This document shows, piece by piece, positions 33,938 to 44,122 of a stretch of 64,000 nucleotides of DNA. Position numbers and translations under genes: made by a program. Source of the DNA: Chitinophaga flava (lineage in GTDB: Bacteria; Bacteroidota; Bacteroidia; Chitinophagales; Chitinophagaceae); the NCBI RefSeq assembly GCF_003308995.1, contig NZ_QFFJ01000001.1:62001-126000 (forward strand), read 5' to 3'. The notes beneath the pieces were generated by a model. It was not told the DNA's origin, did not search any database, and saw only the letters and a list, made by a program, of their open reading frames with translations. Within the stretch, counting starts at the first letter, position 1. Every line of letters starts with the position of its first letter.

Positions 33938-34411
33938 ATGTCCACACGCAGCCTGTTTCCTTATATAGTGATCATTGTTTTATTTGCATGTATTTATTGG
34001 CTGACAATGGTTATTCCCGATGTATATCCTTACAGAGAGATCTGGCCTAATAAAACACCTTTACAGAGCAAAATTTTCACCTTCGGGATCATGATCTCTA
34101 TTCTGCTTGTAAACACACTCGAAATACTAACTACAGATACTGACAATTTCCTGACCAGGCTATCTAAATCAACATTGACGATTATATTGGTTTACCTGGC
34201 CGGTGCAGGAGTCTGGTACCTGCTGGGAAAGCCCCAGACGTTGAATTTATTTCATTACTACCGGAATACGGCCGTTATTTCCGGCCTATTAACCATTTTC
34301 ATTACACTGATTGGGCTCATCATTATGGAAGTATTACAGCGCATTTTATTTTTCTTTTTTAAGAAGACAATTATCTCCCGTTATATTCCCTCATGGCTCC
34401 GAATGAGCTAG
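33938..34411 (+). CDS. Membrane protein of unknown function, four helices
   Basis: 157 aa from the ATG at 33938, 4 bp after the AraC stop, so probably cotranscribed. Hydrophobic segments near residues 6-26, 45-62, 78-97 and 112-135 are seen, with a short basic C-terminus (KKTIISRYIPSWLR). No motif was recognised. The likely orientation has both ends in the cytosol. Confidence 0.6.
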   Translation: MSTRSLFPYIVIIVLFACIYWLTMVIPDVYPYREIWPNKTPLQSKIFTFGIMISILLVNTLEILTTDTDNFLTRLSKSTLTIILVYLAGAGVWYLLGKPQTLNLFHYYRNTAVISGLLTIFITLIGLIIMEVLQRILFFFFKKTIISRYIPSWLRMS

Positions 34412-34561
34412 CCCCTCGAAATCATCACTCCTGACAAGTTCACGGAGGCATTTTTTTCATTCCGTCATTTTTCCGGTTCACCGTCCATTTTTTCCGCTTC
34501 ACTCACTTTGTCCTGAATTAGTTTTTGGGGGTGGATGATATTTGCCTCTCTACGCAAAAAA

Positions 34562-35755
34562 ATGAAGGCAATGAACCACCTTAAGAGTAACATAAGAAAC
34601 AGACACATACTTCCCGGTATGATCATGGCCTGTTTGCTGCCGGCAGCGCTCAGCAGCTGCGGTGGCAACGCGGGCGCAGAAACAGCCAATATGGCTGCGC
34701 CGACTCCGGAACTGCCGGTGATGACCCTCGACACCACTACGACCCTTACTACCAACGAGTATTCCGCTCAGCTGGAAGGGAAAGTGAATGTGGACGTACG
34801 TCCACAGGTAGATGGATATATTAAGAAGATTTTTGTGGATGAAGGCAGTTATGTAAAAGCTGGTCAACCGCTGTTTGAGATCAATGATCAACCCTACCGT
34901 GAACAGCTCAACAGAGACATTGCCAGTCTCCATGCGATGGAGTCTGCTCTGGCAGCTGCCCAACTGGAAGTAGATAAAGTACGTCCACTGGTAGAAAACA
35001 AAGTAGTGGCCGATATGCAACTCAAAACTGCTATGGCCACCATGCAAACGGCCAAAGCCAATGTTGAGCAGGCCAAAGCAGCAGTAGCCGCTTCCCGTGT
35101 CAATGTAGGCTTCACTCTGATAAAAGCTCCTGTCAGCGGATATATCGGCCGTATTCCCAAGAGGATCGGTAACCTGGTAGGCAGAAACGATGCAGCACCG
35201 CTCACTACGCTTTCTGATATCAGCGAGGTATACGCTTATTTCTCTATGAGCGAAAATGACTTCATGAACTTCAGCAAAGGTACTTCCGGCTTAAGTCTGC
35301 AGCAACAGCTGAAACAACTGCGCCCTGTAACGCTCATTCTCTCCAACGGCGATGCCTTCAACCAGAAAGGTCGTATCGAAATGGTAGACGGACAGTTCAA
35401 TAAAACAACAGCCGCTATCAGTCTTCGGGCCACCTTCCCCAATCCCGCAGCTATCCTTCGTTCCGGCAATACCGGCAAAGTAAAGGTAGAACAACTCTAC
35501 AGCGGGGTGATACAGGTGCCGCAGGCCGCCACCCTGGAAATGCAGGACAAAATATTTGTATATCAGGTGGTCGACAGCAATAAGGTACAACGCCGTATCC
35601 TTGAGCTGTCCGGCAGAAGTCAGGATAACTTCATCGTAAAAGAAGGACTGAAGCGGGGCGACAGGATTGTCACCGCCGGCATAGAAACCCTCATGGAAGG
35701 CACGGTGGTGAAACCCGCCAACAACAAAGATTCCGTTGCAACAACCGGAAAATAA
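34562..35755 (+). CDS. RND efflux periplasmic adaptor (MexA/AcrA-like)
   Basis: About 397 aa from the ATG at 34562; starts at 34535 and 34571 are also in frame. Lipoprotein signal ending LLPAALSSCGGN. Adaptor layout: LEGKVNVDVRPQVDGYIKKIFVDEGSYVKAGQPLFEIND (lipoyl half, about 70-110), a coiled hairpin, VGFTLIKAPVSGYIGRIPKRIGNLV (second lipoyl half), then beta-barrel and RNGDRIV-type C-terminal strands (GLKRGDRIVTAG). First gene of a tripartite pump operon; the pump gene starts 18 bp downstream. Confidence 0.9.
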   Translation: MKAMNHLKSNIRNRHILPGMIMACLLPAALSSCGGNAGAETANMAAPTPELPVMTLDTTTTLTTNEYSAQLEGKVNVDVRPQVDGYIKKIFVDEGSYVKAGQPLFEINDQPYREQLNRDIASLHAMESALAAAQLEVDKVRPLVENKVVADMQLKTAMATMQTAKANVEQAKAAVAASRVNVGFTLIKAPVSGYIGRIPKRIGNLVGRNDAAPLTTLSDISEVYAYFSMSENDFMNFSKGTSGLSLQQQLKQLRPVTLILSNGDAFNQKGRIEMVDGQFNKTTAAISLRATFPNPAAILRSGNTGKVKVEQLYSGVIQVPQAATLEMQDKIFVYQVVDSNKVQRRILELSGRSQDNFIVKEGLKRGDRIVTAGIETLMEGTVVKPANNKDSVATTGK

Positions 35756-35773
35756 ACCAAAGTAAAACAAGCC

Positions 35774-38700
35774 ATGCTCAATAAAATTATTCAACGGCCG
35801 GTACTGGCCACCGTTATATCGGTTATCCTGGTGATCCTGGGTATCGTAGGCCTTACCCGGCTGCCGGTGACACAGTTCCCGGACATCGCGCCACCCAGCG
35901 TGGTGGTGAGCGCCAGCTTCCCCGGCGGTAATGCCGCTACTGTACTACGTTCGGTAGTTACTCCCCTGGAAGAGGCCATCAACGGGGTGGAAAACATGAC
36001 TTATATACAGTCTAACGCCGGCAATGACGGTGTAGGCTCAGTGACCATATACTTCAAACTAGGCACAGATCCTGATCAGGCAGCTGTAAACGTACAGAAC
36101 CGCGTGGCACAGGTTACCAGTCAGTTACCGCCTGAAGTAATACAGGCCGGTGTTACCACCACCAAACAACAAAGCGGGATGATCATGATCCTGGACATTT
36201 ACAGTGAAGACAACAAAAAATATGATGAAGCCTTCCTGCAGAACTATGCCAAGATCAATGTAATCCCCGAGATCAAACGTATACCTGGTGTAGGCCAGGC
36301 ACAGATCTTCGGTGCCAAGGATTACTCCATGCGTGTATGGCTGAAGCCAGAACAGCTGGCCGCTTATAACGTAACGCCCACAGAAGTAATGAACGCTATC
36401 CGCGATCAGAGCCTGGAAGCGGCACCTGGCAGATTTGGCGAAGGCACCGATGAGCCTTTGTCTTATGTAATCAACTATAAAGGAAAGTTCAATCAACCCG
36501 AACAGTTCGAAAAAATCGTTATCCGGGTAGCTCCTGATGGTTCTGTGTTGTATCTGAAAGACCTGGCCCGTATAGAACTTGGTTCCGCCAACTATACCAC
36601 CGACAACCGCGTAAATGGTAAAGATGCCGTGACCATGGCCATCTTCCAGACCAATGGCTCCAATGCCAACGCTATCCAGACAGAGATCAACAAAGTGATG
36701 GACAACGCGTCCAAAACGTTCCCTAAAGGCGTCAAATATCAGGTGACCATGAGCACCAAAGAACAGCTGGACATCTCTATTAAACAGGTGAAATCTACGC
36801 TGATAGAGGCTTTCATACTGGTGTTCGTGATCGTATTTCTCTTCCTGCAGGACTTCAGGTCTACGTTGATCCCTGCCATTGCTGTTCCGGTTTCGCTGAT
36901 AGGTACGTTTTTCTTTTTGCAGATGCTGGGCTTTTCCATCAATATGCTCACGTTGTTTGCCTTGGTGCTGGCTATCGGGATTGTGGTGGATGACGCCATT
37001 GTGGTGGTAGAAGCGGTGCATAGTAAGATGGAACGATCGCATTTACCGGCCAAAGCCGCTACCATGTCGGCTATGAGCGAGATCACCGGCGCTATCGTGT
37101 CTATTACCCTGGTAATGGCCGCGGTGTTCCTGCCGGTAGGTTTTATGGAAGGTCCCACCGGTGTGTTTTACCGGCAGTTTGCCTTTACGCTGGCTATCGC
37201 CATCCTGATATCCGCATTGAACGCGCTGACGCTTAGTCCTGCCCTGTGTGCCCTCTTCCTGAAAAATACACACGCCGGAGAAGGAAGTCATGATGGGAAA
37301 ACACCTGCCAAACAAGGTTTTACAGGTCGTTTCTTTACCGCTTTCAACACCGGTTTCCAGGCGATGACCAGCAAGTACGCCCGTGGTGTTAAATGGCTGA
37401 TCAACTATAAATGGGTGAGCCTGGGCGCACTGGCGATCATCATCGTAGCAACTGCCCTACTGATGCGCAGTACACCTAAAGGATTTATTCCCAACGAAGA
37501 CGGCAGCTTTGTGGCCTATTCCCTGTCACTCCCTCCGGGAGCGGGTTTGGACAGAACCACAGCAGTGTTGCGCAGAGCCGACAGCATCCTTAAAAAGATG
37601 CCTATGGTGGAATCAGAAACCAGTATCTCCGGGTACAACATTCTGAGTAACGGCGCCAGTCCGGCTTATGCGATGGGCTTCGTGAAACTGAAGCCTATCA
37701 AGGAACGTGGAGAAGTGCAGAATATAGATCATATCGTATATCTGATGAACGAACAGCTGAATACCATTAAGGAAGGTACGTTCAGTGTGTTTACCTTCCC
37801 GACGGTGCCGGGCTTCGGTACCTTCAACGGCCTGGAACTCGTGCTACAGGACCGTACCGGCGGACAAGTGGAGAAGTTCAGTGAAACCGCCAACCGCTTC
37901 ATCGGAGAGCTGATGCAGACCCCGGAGATAGCCGTAGCCTTTACGATGTTTAAGGCCGACTTCCCGCAGTATGAGCTGATAGTGGATCCCGTAAAAACAA
38001 AACAGCTGGGCGTCAACGTGAGCGACCTGATGATGACATTACAAACCTACTATGGTAGTAATCAGGCATCAGACTTCAACCGCTTCGGTAAATACTATCG
38101 TGTGATGGTACAGGCTGCACCGGAATCCCGTGGTACCCCTTCCAGCCTCGAAGGCATATTCGTTAAAAACGATCAGGGACAGATGGTACCGGTCAACAGC
38201 ATGATCACTTTGAAAAAAGTGTACGGTCCTGAGATGATGAACAGATACAACCTGTATAACTCCATCTCCATCAATGCCATGCCTAAACCAGGCTACAGCA
38301 CGGGTGATGCGATCAAAGCGGTGGAAAGAGTGGCTGCCACCAAACTCCCTGCCGGCTTCAGTTTCGAGTGGACCGGATTAAGTAAGGAAGAAAAGAATGC
38401 CGGCAACCAGATGGTATTCATATTTGTACTGGCACTGGTATTTGTATACTTCCTGCTGGCAGCACAATATGAGAGTTATATCCTGCCGCTGGCTGTACTG
38501 TTGTCTATACCAACTGGTATCCTGGGTGTGTTCCTGGCTATTAATCTGGCAGGCATCGACAATAACATTTATGTACAGGTAGGTCTGGTGATGCTGATAG
38601 GGCTGCTGGCCAAAAACGCCATCCTGATCGTAGAATTTGCCGTGCAACGGCGCCGGGCTGGCAAAACGTTGCTGTCGGCCGCGATGGAAGCCTCCAAACT

Positions 38701-38956
38701 GCGTCTGCGTCCTATCATCATGACCTCGCTGGCCTTTGTGGCAGGGCTGATTCCGCTGATGGTAGTAAAAGGACCTTCCGCATTGGGTAACCACTCCATC
38801 AGTATCGGCACCGCAGGTGGTATGTTGTCCGGTGTAATCCTGGGCGTGTTCATCATCCCGGTATTATTCATCGTATTCCAGTATCTGCAGGAAAAAATCT
38901 CCGGAAAAACACCGGTAGCAGCAAAGGAAGTGGTGATGGAACCAGCAACAGTTTAA
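35774..38956 (+). CDS. RND multidrug efflux permease, HAE1 family (AcrB/MexB-like)
   Basis: 1060 aa, the normal length for HAE1 pumps. Start MLNKIIQRPVLATVISVILVILG is the TM1 region. DIAPPSVVVSASFPGGNAATV and RVWLKPEQLAAYNVTP are porter-domain motifs. TM4 has VLAIGIVVDDAIVVVEAV with the Asp-Asp proton relay (about 405-406). The second half has GLLAKNAILIVEFAV (TM10, relay Lys) and RLRPIIMTSLAFVAGLIPL. Twelve membrane segments are readable. Predicted to export drugs, bile-like compounds or endogenous metabolites with proton antiport; specificity cannot be read. Confidence 0.95.
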   Translation: MLNKIIQRPVLATVISVILVILGIVGLTRLPVTQFPDIAPPSVVVSASFPGGNAATVLRSVVTPLEEAINGVENMTYIQSNAGNDGVGSVTIYFKLGTDPDQAAVNVQNRVAQVTSQLPPEVIQAGVTTTKQQSGMIMILDIYSEDNKKYDEAFLQNYAKINVIPEIKRIPGVGQAQIFGAKDYSMRVWLKPEQLAAYNVTPTEVMNAIRDQSLEAAPGRFGEGTDEPLSYVINYKGKFNQPEQFEKIVIRVAPDGSVLYLKDLARIELGSANYTTDNRVNGKDAVTMAIFQTNGSNANAIQTEINKVMDNASKTFPKGVKYQVTMSTKEQLDISIKQVKSTLIEAFILVFVIVFLFLQDFRSTLIPAIAVPVSLIGTFFFLQMLGFSINMLTLFALVLAIGIVVDDAIVVVEAVHSKMERSHLPAKAATMSAMSEITGAIVSITLVMAAVFLPVGFMEGPTGVFYRQFAFTLAIAILISALNALTLSPALCALFLKNTHAGEGSHDGKTPAKQGFTGRFFTAFNTGFQAMTSKYARGVKWLINYKWVSLGALAIIIVATALLMRSTPKGFIPNEDGSFVAYSLSLPPGAGLDRTTAVLRRADSILKKMPMVESETSISGYNILSNGASPAYAMGFVKLKPIKERGEVQNIDHIVYLMNEQLNTIKEGTFSVFTFPTVPGFGTFNGLELVLQDRTGGQVEKFSETANRFIGELMQTPEIAVAFTMFKADFPQYELIVDPVKTKQLGVNVSDLMMTLQTYYGSNQASDFNRFGKYYRVMVQAAPESRGTPSSLEGIFVKNDQGQMVPVNSMITLKKVYGPEMMNRYNLYNSISINAMPKPGYSTGDAIKAVERVAATKLPAGFSFEWTGLSKEEKNAGNQMVFIFVLALVFVYFLLAAQYESYILPLAVLLSIPTGILGVFLAINLAGIDNNIYVQVGLVMLIGLLAKNAILIVEFAVQRRRAGKTLLSAAMEASKLRLRPIIMTSLAFVAGLIPLMVVKGPSALGNHSISIGTAGGMLSGVILGVFIIPVLFIVFQYLQEKISGKTPVAAKEVVMEPATV

Positions 38957-38982
38957 CAGCAAATTCAAAAAATCAGCAAACA

Positions 38983-40401
38983 ATGACTATCAATAAATCA
39001 TCCCTTCTCGCCATCGCCGTGTTTTCCAGCACGGTCATGGCCTGCAGGGTGGGCAAAGAGTTCACCAGGCCGGCAGTGGCCTTACCACAGCACTACCGTA
39101 GTGCACCCGCTACTGCCGACAGCAGTAATGCCGGCCAGCTTTCCTGGAAAACGTTTTTCACCGATCCGGCGCTGCAAACACTGATCGACAGTGCCATCGC
39201 TCAAAACTTCGATATACAGGTAGCCCTTAAAAATGTGGCTGCTTCCGAACAGGCCGTCAAAGCCGCCAGGCTGGCCAATCTGCCGGACCTGAACCTGCAG
39301 GTACAGGGCAACCGTAACTATCCCTCTAAAAACAGCCTGAATGGCTCTTTGTCAGAAGAGTTTATGGGTACCCGTTATATGGACGATTACAACGCCAATA
39401 TCGGCCTTAGCTGGGAGGTGATTGCCTGGGGGAAAATCAGCCGCATGAAAGAGATAGCCCTTGCCAGCTACCTACAGAGCACAGAGGCTTCCAAAGCAGT
39501 ACAGACAAGAATTGTGAGTGAGGTAGCACAAGGATATTATAACCTGCTGATGCTGGACACCCAGCACGCCATCGCTGCCAGAAACCTGGCACTCAACGAC
39601 AGCACCCTCCAGATGATGCAGCTGCAATTCAATTCCGGCCAGATCAATAATCTCGCCATTGAACAAACAGCAGCCCAGCGTCAGGTGGCTGCTGCCCTGT
39701 TACCCAAAATAGAGCAACAGATCATCCTTCAGGAAAATGCATTGAAGATCCTCACCGGATCCCTGCCAGGAACTATTGCCAGAAGCAACCGGCCTTCATC
39801 CATTGTAACAGACAGTCCGTTGTCGGCAGGTGTTCCTGCCGCCCTCCTCAGCCAGCGCCCCGATGTGCAGACAGCGGAGATGGCTGTCAAAATAGCCAAC
39901 GCCAAAGCGGGCATCGCTCAAGCCAGCATGTACCCCGCCCTCAACATTACAGCAGGCGTTGGTGTCAATTCGTTTAAAGCCAGTAACTGGTTCAACATAC
40001 CAGGCAGCCTTTTTGAAACAGCAGCCGGCAGCATCACGCAACCCATCTTCCAACGGAGGAAATTAAAGACAGAATGGGAAACGGCTAAAATAGAATGGGA
40101 AAGAACAGCCATCGAATTTAGAAAATCGGTGCTGACAGCCGTGGGAGAAGTATCAGACGCGCTCGTGAAAATTGACAAGCTCAAAGCACAGCACGATATG
40201 ACCCGGGTACGGGTGGAGAAGCTGCAAAGCGCCACCAGAGATGCCGGCCTGTTGTTTCGAAGCGGCATGGCCTCCTACCTGGAGGTGATTACCGCACAGG
40301 GCAATGTATTACAAAGTGAACTGGACCTTTCAACAGTAGAACGCGAGCAACAAGGTGCCGTGATAGAACTGTACCGCTCACTCGGAGGTGGATGGAAATA
40401 G
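38983..40401 (+). CDS. Outer-membrane efflux lipoprotein (OprM/NodT family)
   Basis: 472 aa, starting 27 bp after the pump. Lipoprotein-like signal ending in STVMACRVGK (Cys about 21). FTRPAVALPQHYRSA is the typical NodT-family start ('y.rP.v.lP..yr'), WKTFFTDPALQTLIDSAIAQNFDIQVALKNV the first helical repeat, and SQRPDVQTAEMAVKIANAKAGIAQASMYPALNIT the second-repeat signature. C-terminal region ends with ELYRSLGGGWK, nearly invariant in the family. Forms the outer-membrane channel of this pump. Confidence 0.94.
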   Translation: MTINKSSLLAIAVFSSTVMACRVGKEFTRPAVALPQHYRSAPATADSSNAGQLSWKTFFTDPALQTLIDSAIAQNFDIQVALKNVAASEQAVKAARLANLPDLNLQVQGNRNYPSKNSLNGSLSEEFMGTRYMDDYNANIGLSWEVIAWGKISRMKEIALASYLQSTEASKAVQTRIVSEVAQGYYNLLMLDTQHAIAARNLALNDSTLQMMQLQFNSGQINNLAIEQTAAQRQVAAALLPKIEQQIILQENALKILTGSLPGTIARSNRPSSIVTDSPLSAGVPAALLSQRPDVQTAEMAVKIANAKAGIAQASMYPALNITAGVGVNSFKASNWFNIPGSLFETAAGSITQPIFQRRKLKTEWETAKIEWERTAIEFRKSVLTAVGEVSDALVKIDKLKAQHDMTRVRVEKLQSATRDAGLLFRSGMASYLEVITAQGNVLQSELDLSTVEREQQGAVIELYRSLGGGWK

Positions 40402-40465
40402 AAGTACAACCTGATAAGTATGATTACTTTATATTTAAGGCCAGTTGTACGACTAAATACAAGCA

Positions 40466-41569
40466 ATGAGCAAGAATAACATGGCAGAAAAAATGTTCAA
40501 CAGGTACTACCGGATATTTATCATCCCGATGATATTTCTCCTGTATTACCTGTTGTCCTATCTGGTAAACCCCTACAGCGAATCCTGGTCCACAATGTTC
40601 AAACAAAGCTGGAGGGAACTCATCATCGAGTGGACGATCATGATGATCTTCTGTTGGCTGATCACGGAACTGAGTCTGATCACCGCCCGATGGATGGACC
40701 GCCGGATCCCCTGGGAGAGATGGCCCATACGGCGTTTCATCGCCCAGCTCTTTGGCCAGATCATTTCGGTAGGCATTCTGCTCAGCATTTTATATGTCAC
40801 ACTCTCTCTCATCTTTGGTCCTCCCGAAAACAAACCAGCTACTATACCGGAGAAACTGGATGAATGGCAGTTTGTGTTCGTATGTGTGATGTTGTCTATT
40901 CTGATCAGCGCCGTTCATACCGGCAACTTTTTCCTGCAACGCTGGAAAACCTCTATGCTGGAAGCTTCCGAACTGGAGCTTAAAGCGGCTGAATTAAGAC
41001 AGATAGCCATGCAGTCGCAGCTGCAATCCCTGAAATTACAGCTGGACCCGCATTTTATGTTCAATAATTTCAGTACCCTCTCCGCACTGATTGAAGAAGA
41101 CAAAGACACCGCGCTGTCTTTTCTGGAGAACCTTTCCCGGGTATACCGGTATATGATTGTTAACCTCAACAATGATATCATTACACTGGGAGCCGAACTA
41201 CGATTCATAAAGGCTTATATCTACCTGATCCGGATCCGCCATGGTAACAACGTAGACATACAGATCACCGTTCCCGATTCGATCACGAACCGCGGCATCC
41301 CTCCTATTACCCTGCAACTGCTTATTGAAAATGCAATCAAGCACAATGTCGCCTCGGGTGAACAGCCACTGCATATCCGCATTTATCAGCAGGAAGAAGG
41401 CAAATTAACTGTCAGCAACAATACACAGCGTATTCCCAACGTGATTCCTTCCACCAAGCTGGGCCTGGAAAACATCAAAAACCGCTATGGTTTGTTATCA
41501 GACCAGACGCCGGAGATAAAGGAAGAGAATGGCATGTTTATGGTGACGCTACCTTTACTGGATTTCTAA
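40466..41569 (+). CDS. LytS/YehU-type sensor histidine kinase
   Basis: 367 aa with four membrane segments (about 14-32, 48-64, 88-110, 132-150) and a coiled linker. The His_kinase box QLQSLKLQLDPHFMFNNFSTL (about 188-208) holds the phospho-acceptor His, and the N-box LLIENAIKHNVASGEQPL (about 286-303) and GLENIKNRYGLL complete the ATPase. There is no separate periplasmic sensor domain, so a membrane-embedded signal is likely. It lies 9 bp before its response regulator and 64 bp after the pump operon. Confidence 0.93.
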   Translation: MSKNNMAEKMFNRYYRIFIIPMIFLLYYLLSYLVNPYSESWSTMFKQSWRELIIEWTIMMIFCWLITELSLITARWMDRRIPWERWPIRRFIAQLFGQIISVGILLSILYVTLSLIFGPPENKPATIPEKLDEWQFVFVCVMLSILISAVHTGNFFLQRWKTSMLEASELELKAAELRQIAMQSQLQSLKLQLDPHFMFNNFSTLSALIEEDKDTALSFLENLSRVYRYMIVNLNNDIITLGAELRFIKAYIYLIRIRHGNNVDIQITVPDSITNRGIPPITLQLLIENAIKHNVASGEQPLHIRIYQQEEGKLTVSNNTQRIPNVIPSTKLGLENIKNRYGLLSDQTPEIKEENGMFMVTLPLLDF

Positions 41570-41578
41570 AATTAATTT

Positions 41579-42337
41579 ATGCGTTTAGTTATTATTGAAG
41601 ATGAAAAGCCCAATGCAACCCGGCTTAAAAATCTGGTACACGATATATCCCCCGATACTACAATTGAAGCCATTCTAGACACTGTCAGTGCCAGTGTGGC
41701 CTGGTTCAAACAACACCCCCACCCCGATGTAGCCCTTTTGGATATCAGACTGGCAGATGGTTTGTCATTCGACATCTTCCAGCAGGTATCTCTCCAATGC
41801 CCGGTTATCTTTACCACCGCTTATGATGAATACGCCATCCGGGCCTTCAAAGTCAATAGCATTGACTATCTGTTGAAGCCCATAGAAAAAGAAGACCTGC
41901 GGCAGGCCCTTGACAAGATCCACCGGCAGCCCGTACAAACAGGACCTACCGAGATGGTGCAACAGCTGCTGGAGTTTTTCAAACAAAAAGAAGTAAGCTA
42001 CCGTACCCGCTTTATGCTCCCTTTCCGGGACGGCTACAGAACAGTACTCGTAGAAGATGTTGACTTTGCCTACTATGCCTACAGCACCACCCGTCTTGTG
42101 TTAAAAGACAAATCGGAGGTGGTGGTCACCCAAACCATGGACGAACTGGAAGAACAGCTGAACCCCGCTCAGTTTTTCCGGGCCAACCGCCAACATATCA
42201 TCGGCATCCACAGTATAGATCGTATTCTCCATTCCTTCAACGGCAAACTACAGATCAGGCTTAAACGCGACCCGGAAAGAGAAATCCTCGTCAGCAAAGA
42301 GAAAGTGCCGCTGTTTAAACAGTGGCTGGATAAGTAG
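41579..42337 (+). CDS. LytTR family response regulator
   Basis: 252 aa. Receiver domain (1-120): VIIEDEKPNATRL, phospho-acceptor Asp in ALLDIRLADGLSFD (about 55), Thr/Tyr region TTAYDEYAIRAF and Lys in DYLLKPIEKEDL. C-terminal LytTR DNA-binding domain (about 145-250) with PFRDGYRTVLVEDVDFAYYA and PAQFFRANRQHIIGIHSI. Partner of the kinase 9 bp upstream. Probable target: the preceding pump or another envelope gene, not determinable here. Confidence 0.94.
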   Translation: MRLVIIEDEKPNATRLKNLVHDISPDTTIEAILDTVSASVAWFKQHPHPDVALLDIRLADGLSFDIFQQVSLQCPVIFTTAYDEYAIRAFKVNSIDYLLKPIEKEDLRQALDKIHRQPVQTGPTEMVQQLLEFFKQKEVSYRTRFMLPFRDGYRTVLVEDVDFAYYAYSTTRLVLKDKSEVVVTQTMDELEEQLNPAQFFRANRQHIIGIHSIDRILHSFNGKLQIRLKRDPEREILVSKEKVPLFKQWLDK

Positions 42338-42656
42338 TAATTATCGGTCATCGATAATCATGCACGACCGTAGCATCAACCGGCAGGTACGAAGCGGTTC
42401 TGTTGATAATTAAAGTAACAACAAAGGAGATGATCATGGATGGTATTAATCCGATGGGGAAAACGAATGTAATAATGTAACTGAAGTTGTTGAAAGTTTT
42501 ACATGCAGCGGAAATAAAGGCCAAGACATCAGGATGCAGGAAAGTTGTCGCTGTATCCTATTGATTATTTGTTGCGTTTTCCCTGATTTAGTATTTGAGA
42601 GGGAGATGATCCGGCTTATATTATCTGCAACAATTTGTTTAGAGCGCAGATCTCAT
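42338..42656. other. Intergenic region, LytTR regulator to anti-sigma factor
   Basis: 319 bp between convergent stops, without a supported ORF. At 42340-42358, ATTATCG and CGATAAT flank GTCAT, a weak possible terminator for the regulator. Nothing else was recognised. Confidence 0.5.
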
Positions 42657-44081
42657 TTATTTAAAATGCAGTCTGCCTATATTATCAAAATAATAATCCA
42701 CTGTGGTCGTTGACTTCAGATCATCCAGGAATATGATGATGGGTTGGTTCCTATCGATGCTGCCGGTGAAGGTTTCCTTGGCAATACGGTTATTGTCCAT
42801 AATAACGGGAATACCGAACCATCGCGGCAATACACGGGATATCTCTGACAAGGTAGCGCCTGAAAAATAAAAGAGGCCCTGGCGCCAGCTGAGTTCTTCC
42901 ATTTCATCAAAAGGCCGTACCTGGATTCCTTTGCCAGTGGCAACGGCTTGTTGTCCAGGTTTAAGTGTTACCTCTTCTTCTCCATCTTTCATTTTAACAG
43001 CACCATCTACCAGTGATACTTTTACAACATCCTTATCATAGGAGTTGATGTTGAAAGAAGTACCCAATACCTGAACGGTGCTATGTGCAGTATGCACGAA
43101 GAAAGGGCGGTTGACATCTTTGGCAACCTGGATAAACGCTTCCCCATCAATAAATACGTCTCTGGAGGCACCTGAGAAAGGTACTGAAAAACGCATGGTA
43201 GTGGTGGAATTGAGCCATATGTAGGAACCGTCAGGTAGTTGTACCTTATAATCCAAGCCGGCCGGAACAGCCAATGTTAACTTTTCGTTTCCTTTGGATT
43301 CATCGATGGTACTTGTTGCCAGCGAAAGCGTTTTATTATTGTTGTTAAATTGAATTTTTTGCAGGGCAATGGTACCACTGTCGGTAGACAGATTCACCAC
43401 TTTTCCATTGGCCAGTTGGAGTTGTACGCCTTTGTTTTTATCTGAGAGGCTTAAATGCCGGTGAGGGGTCTGTACAGACCGGAAATACCACCAGGAAGTG
43501 GCGGCGACGAATAATAAAGCTGCGGCGGCGGCCCATGTTCTTATAAGCCGGTGTATACGCCCGCCCTGAGAGTCGGATGCTGTTGTTATAGTTGTCTCCG
43601 CTGATGGTGGCAATGTTGCAGCATGTCCAAGGGAGATAATGTCATGCTGTTGGTCTTGTTGTACAAGTGGGGCCGCTTTATCCAGTTGAACCAGCGGAAT
43701 AACCCTATCTGGTTGTATCATTGGAGGAGGCTGTTCCTGTGGCTGATCTTCCAGTGATTTATCTGGTGATGTCAGCGGGAAGATACCATCCGGTGTTGCA
43801 ATATAGCCGGACGTTTCGGGCCATATATAGAGATCGTGTTCTGTGCCGGCCTTATTCCCGTTGATTGGCAGTGCGGTAATGTCCTGCCAGGGCAAATGAT
43901 CGAACCGGCTGAAGCCGTTGTCAATATCTTTAGAAGAGTATAATTTTTTTGTTTGTTGCCATAGCGTGGCTGCCACGCTGTCTGTTTCGATCAGGTGGTC
44001 GAGATAGGCTTCATCGGCGGCGTTAATAATTCCTCCGATTTTCTCCATCATGAGTTGCTGTATTTTAAAATTGGCTCTCAT
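42657..44081 (-). CDS. FecR family anti-sigma factor / signal transducer
   Basis: 474 aa, longer than the usual 330-400. N-terminal sigma-binding region (1-90), a Pro/Gln-rich linker (about 92-170) with a duplicated PLVQ motif (VIPLVQLDK, AAPLVQQDQ), one membrane helix (WAAAAALLFVAATSWWYF, about 183-200), then periplasmic FecR beta-domains: LTLAVPAGLDYKVQLPDGSYIWLNSTTTMRFSVPF, DVFIDGEAFIQVAKD, and the C-terminal DUF4974-like domain with LSEISRVLPRWFGIPV. Family knowledge: FecR relays TonB-receptor occupancy through the receptor's STN domain to an ECF sigma factor. Its likely receptor is the SusC protein at 45152. Confidence 0.94.
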   Translation of the reverse strand: MRANFKIQQLMMEKIGGIINAADEAYLDHLIETDSVAATLWQQTKKLYSSKDIDNGFSRFDHLPWQDITALPINGNKAGTEHDLYIWPETSGYIATPDGIFPLTSPDKSLEDQPQEQPPPMIQPDRVIPLVQLDKAAPLVQQDQQHDIISLGHAATLPPSAETTITTASDSQGGRIHRLIRTWAAAAALLFVAATSWWYFRSVQTPHRHLSLSDKNKGVQLQLANGKVVNLSTDSGTIALQKIQFNNNNKTLSLATSTIDESKGNEKLTLAVPAGLDYKVQLPDGSYIWLNSTTTMRFSVPFSGASRDVFIDGEAFIQVAKDVNRPFFVHTAHSTVQVLGTSFNINSYDKDVVKVSLVDGAVKMKDGEEEVTLKPGQQAVATGKGIQVRPFDEMEELSWRQGLFYFSGATLSEISRVLPRWFGIPVIMDNNRIAKETFTGSIDRNQPIIIFLDDLKSTTTVDYYFDNIGRLHFK

Positions 44082-44122
44082 TACTTAAATAAGACACTTT
44101 TTTTCACAAGGCGGGCTAATGA

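Noticed and set aside
32956..34411. AraC gene and the membrane protein as a frameshifted fusion
   Set aside because: The AraC protein ends normally after its second HTH and the next ORF begins with its own ATG 4 bp later.
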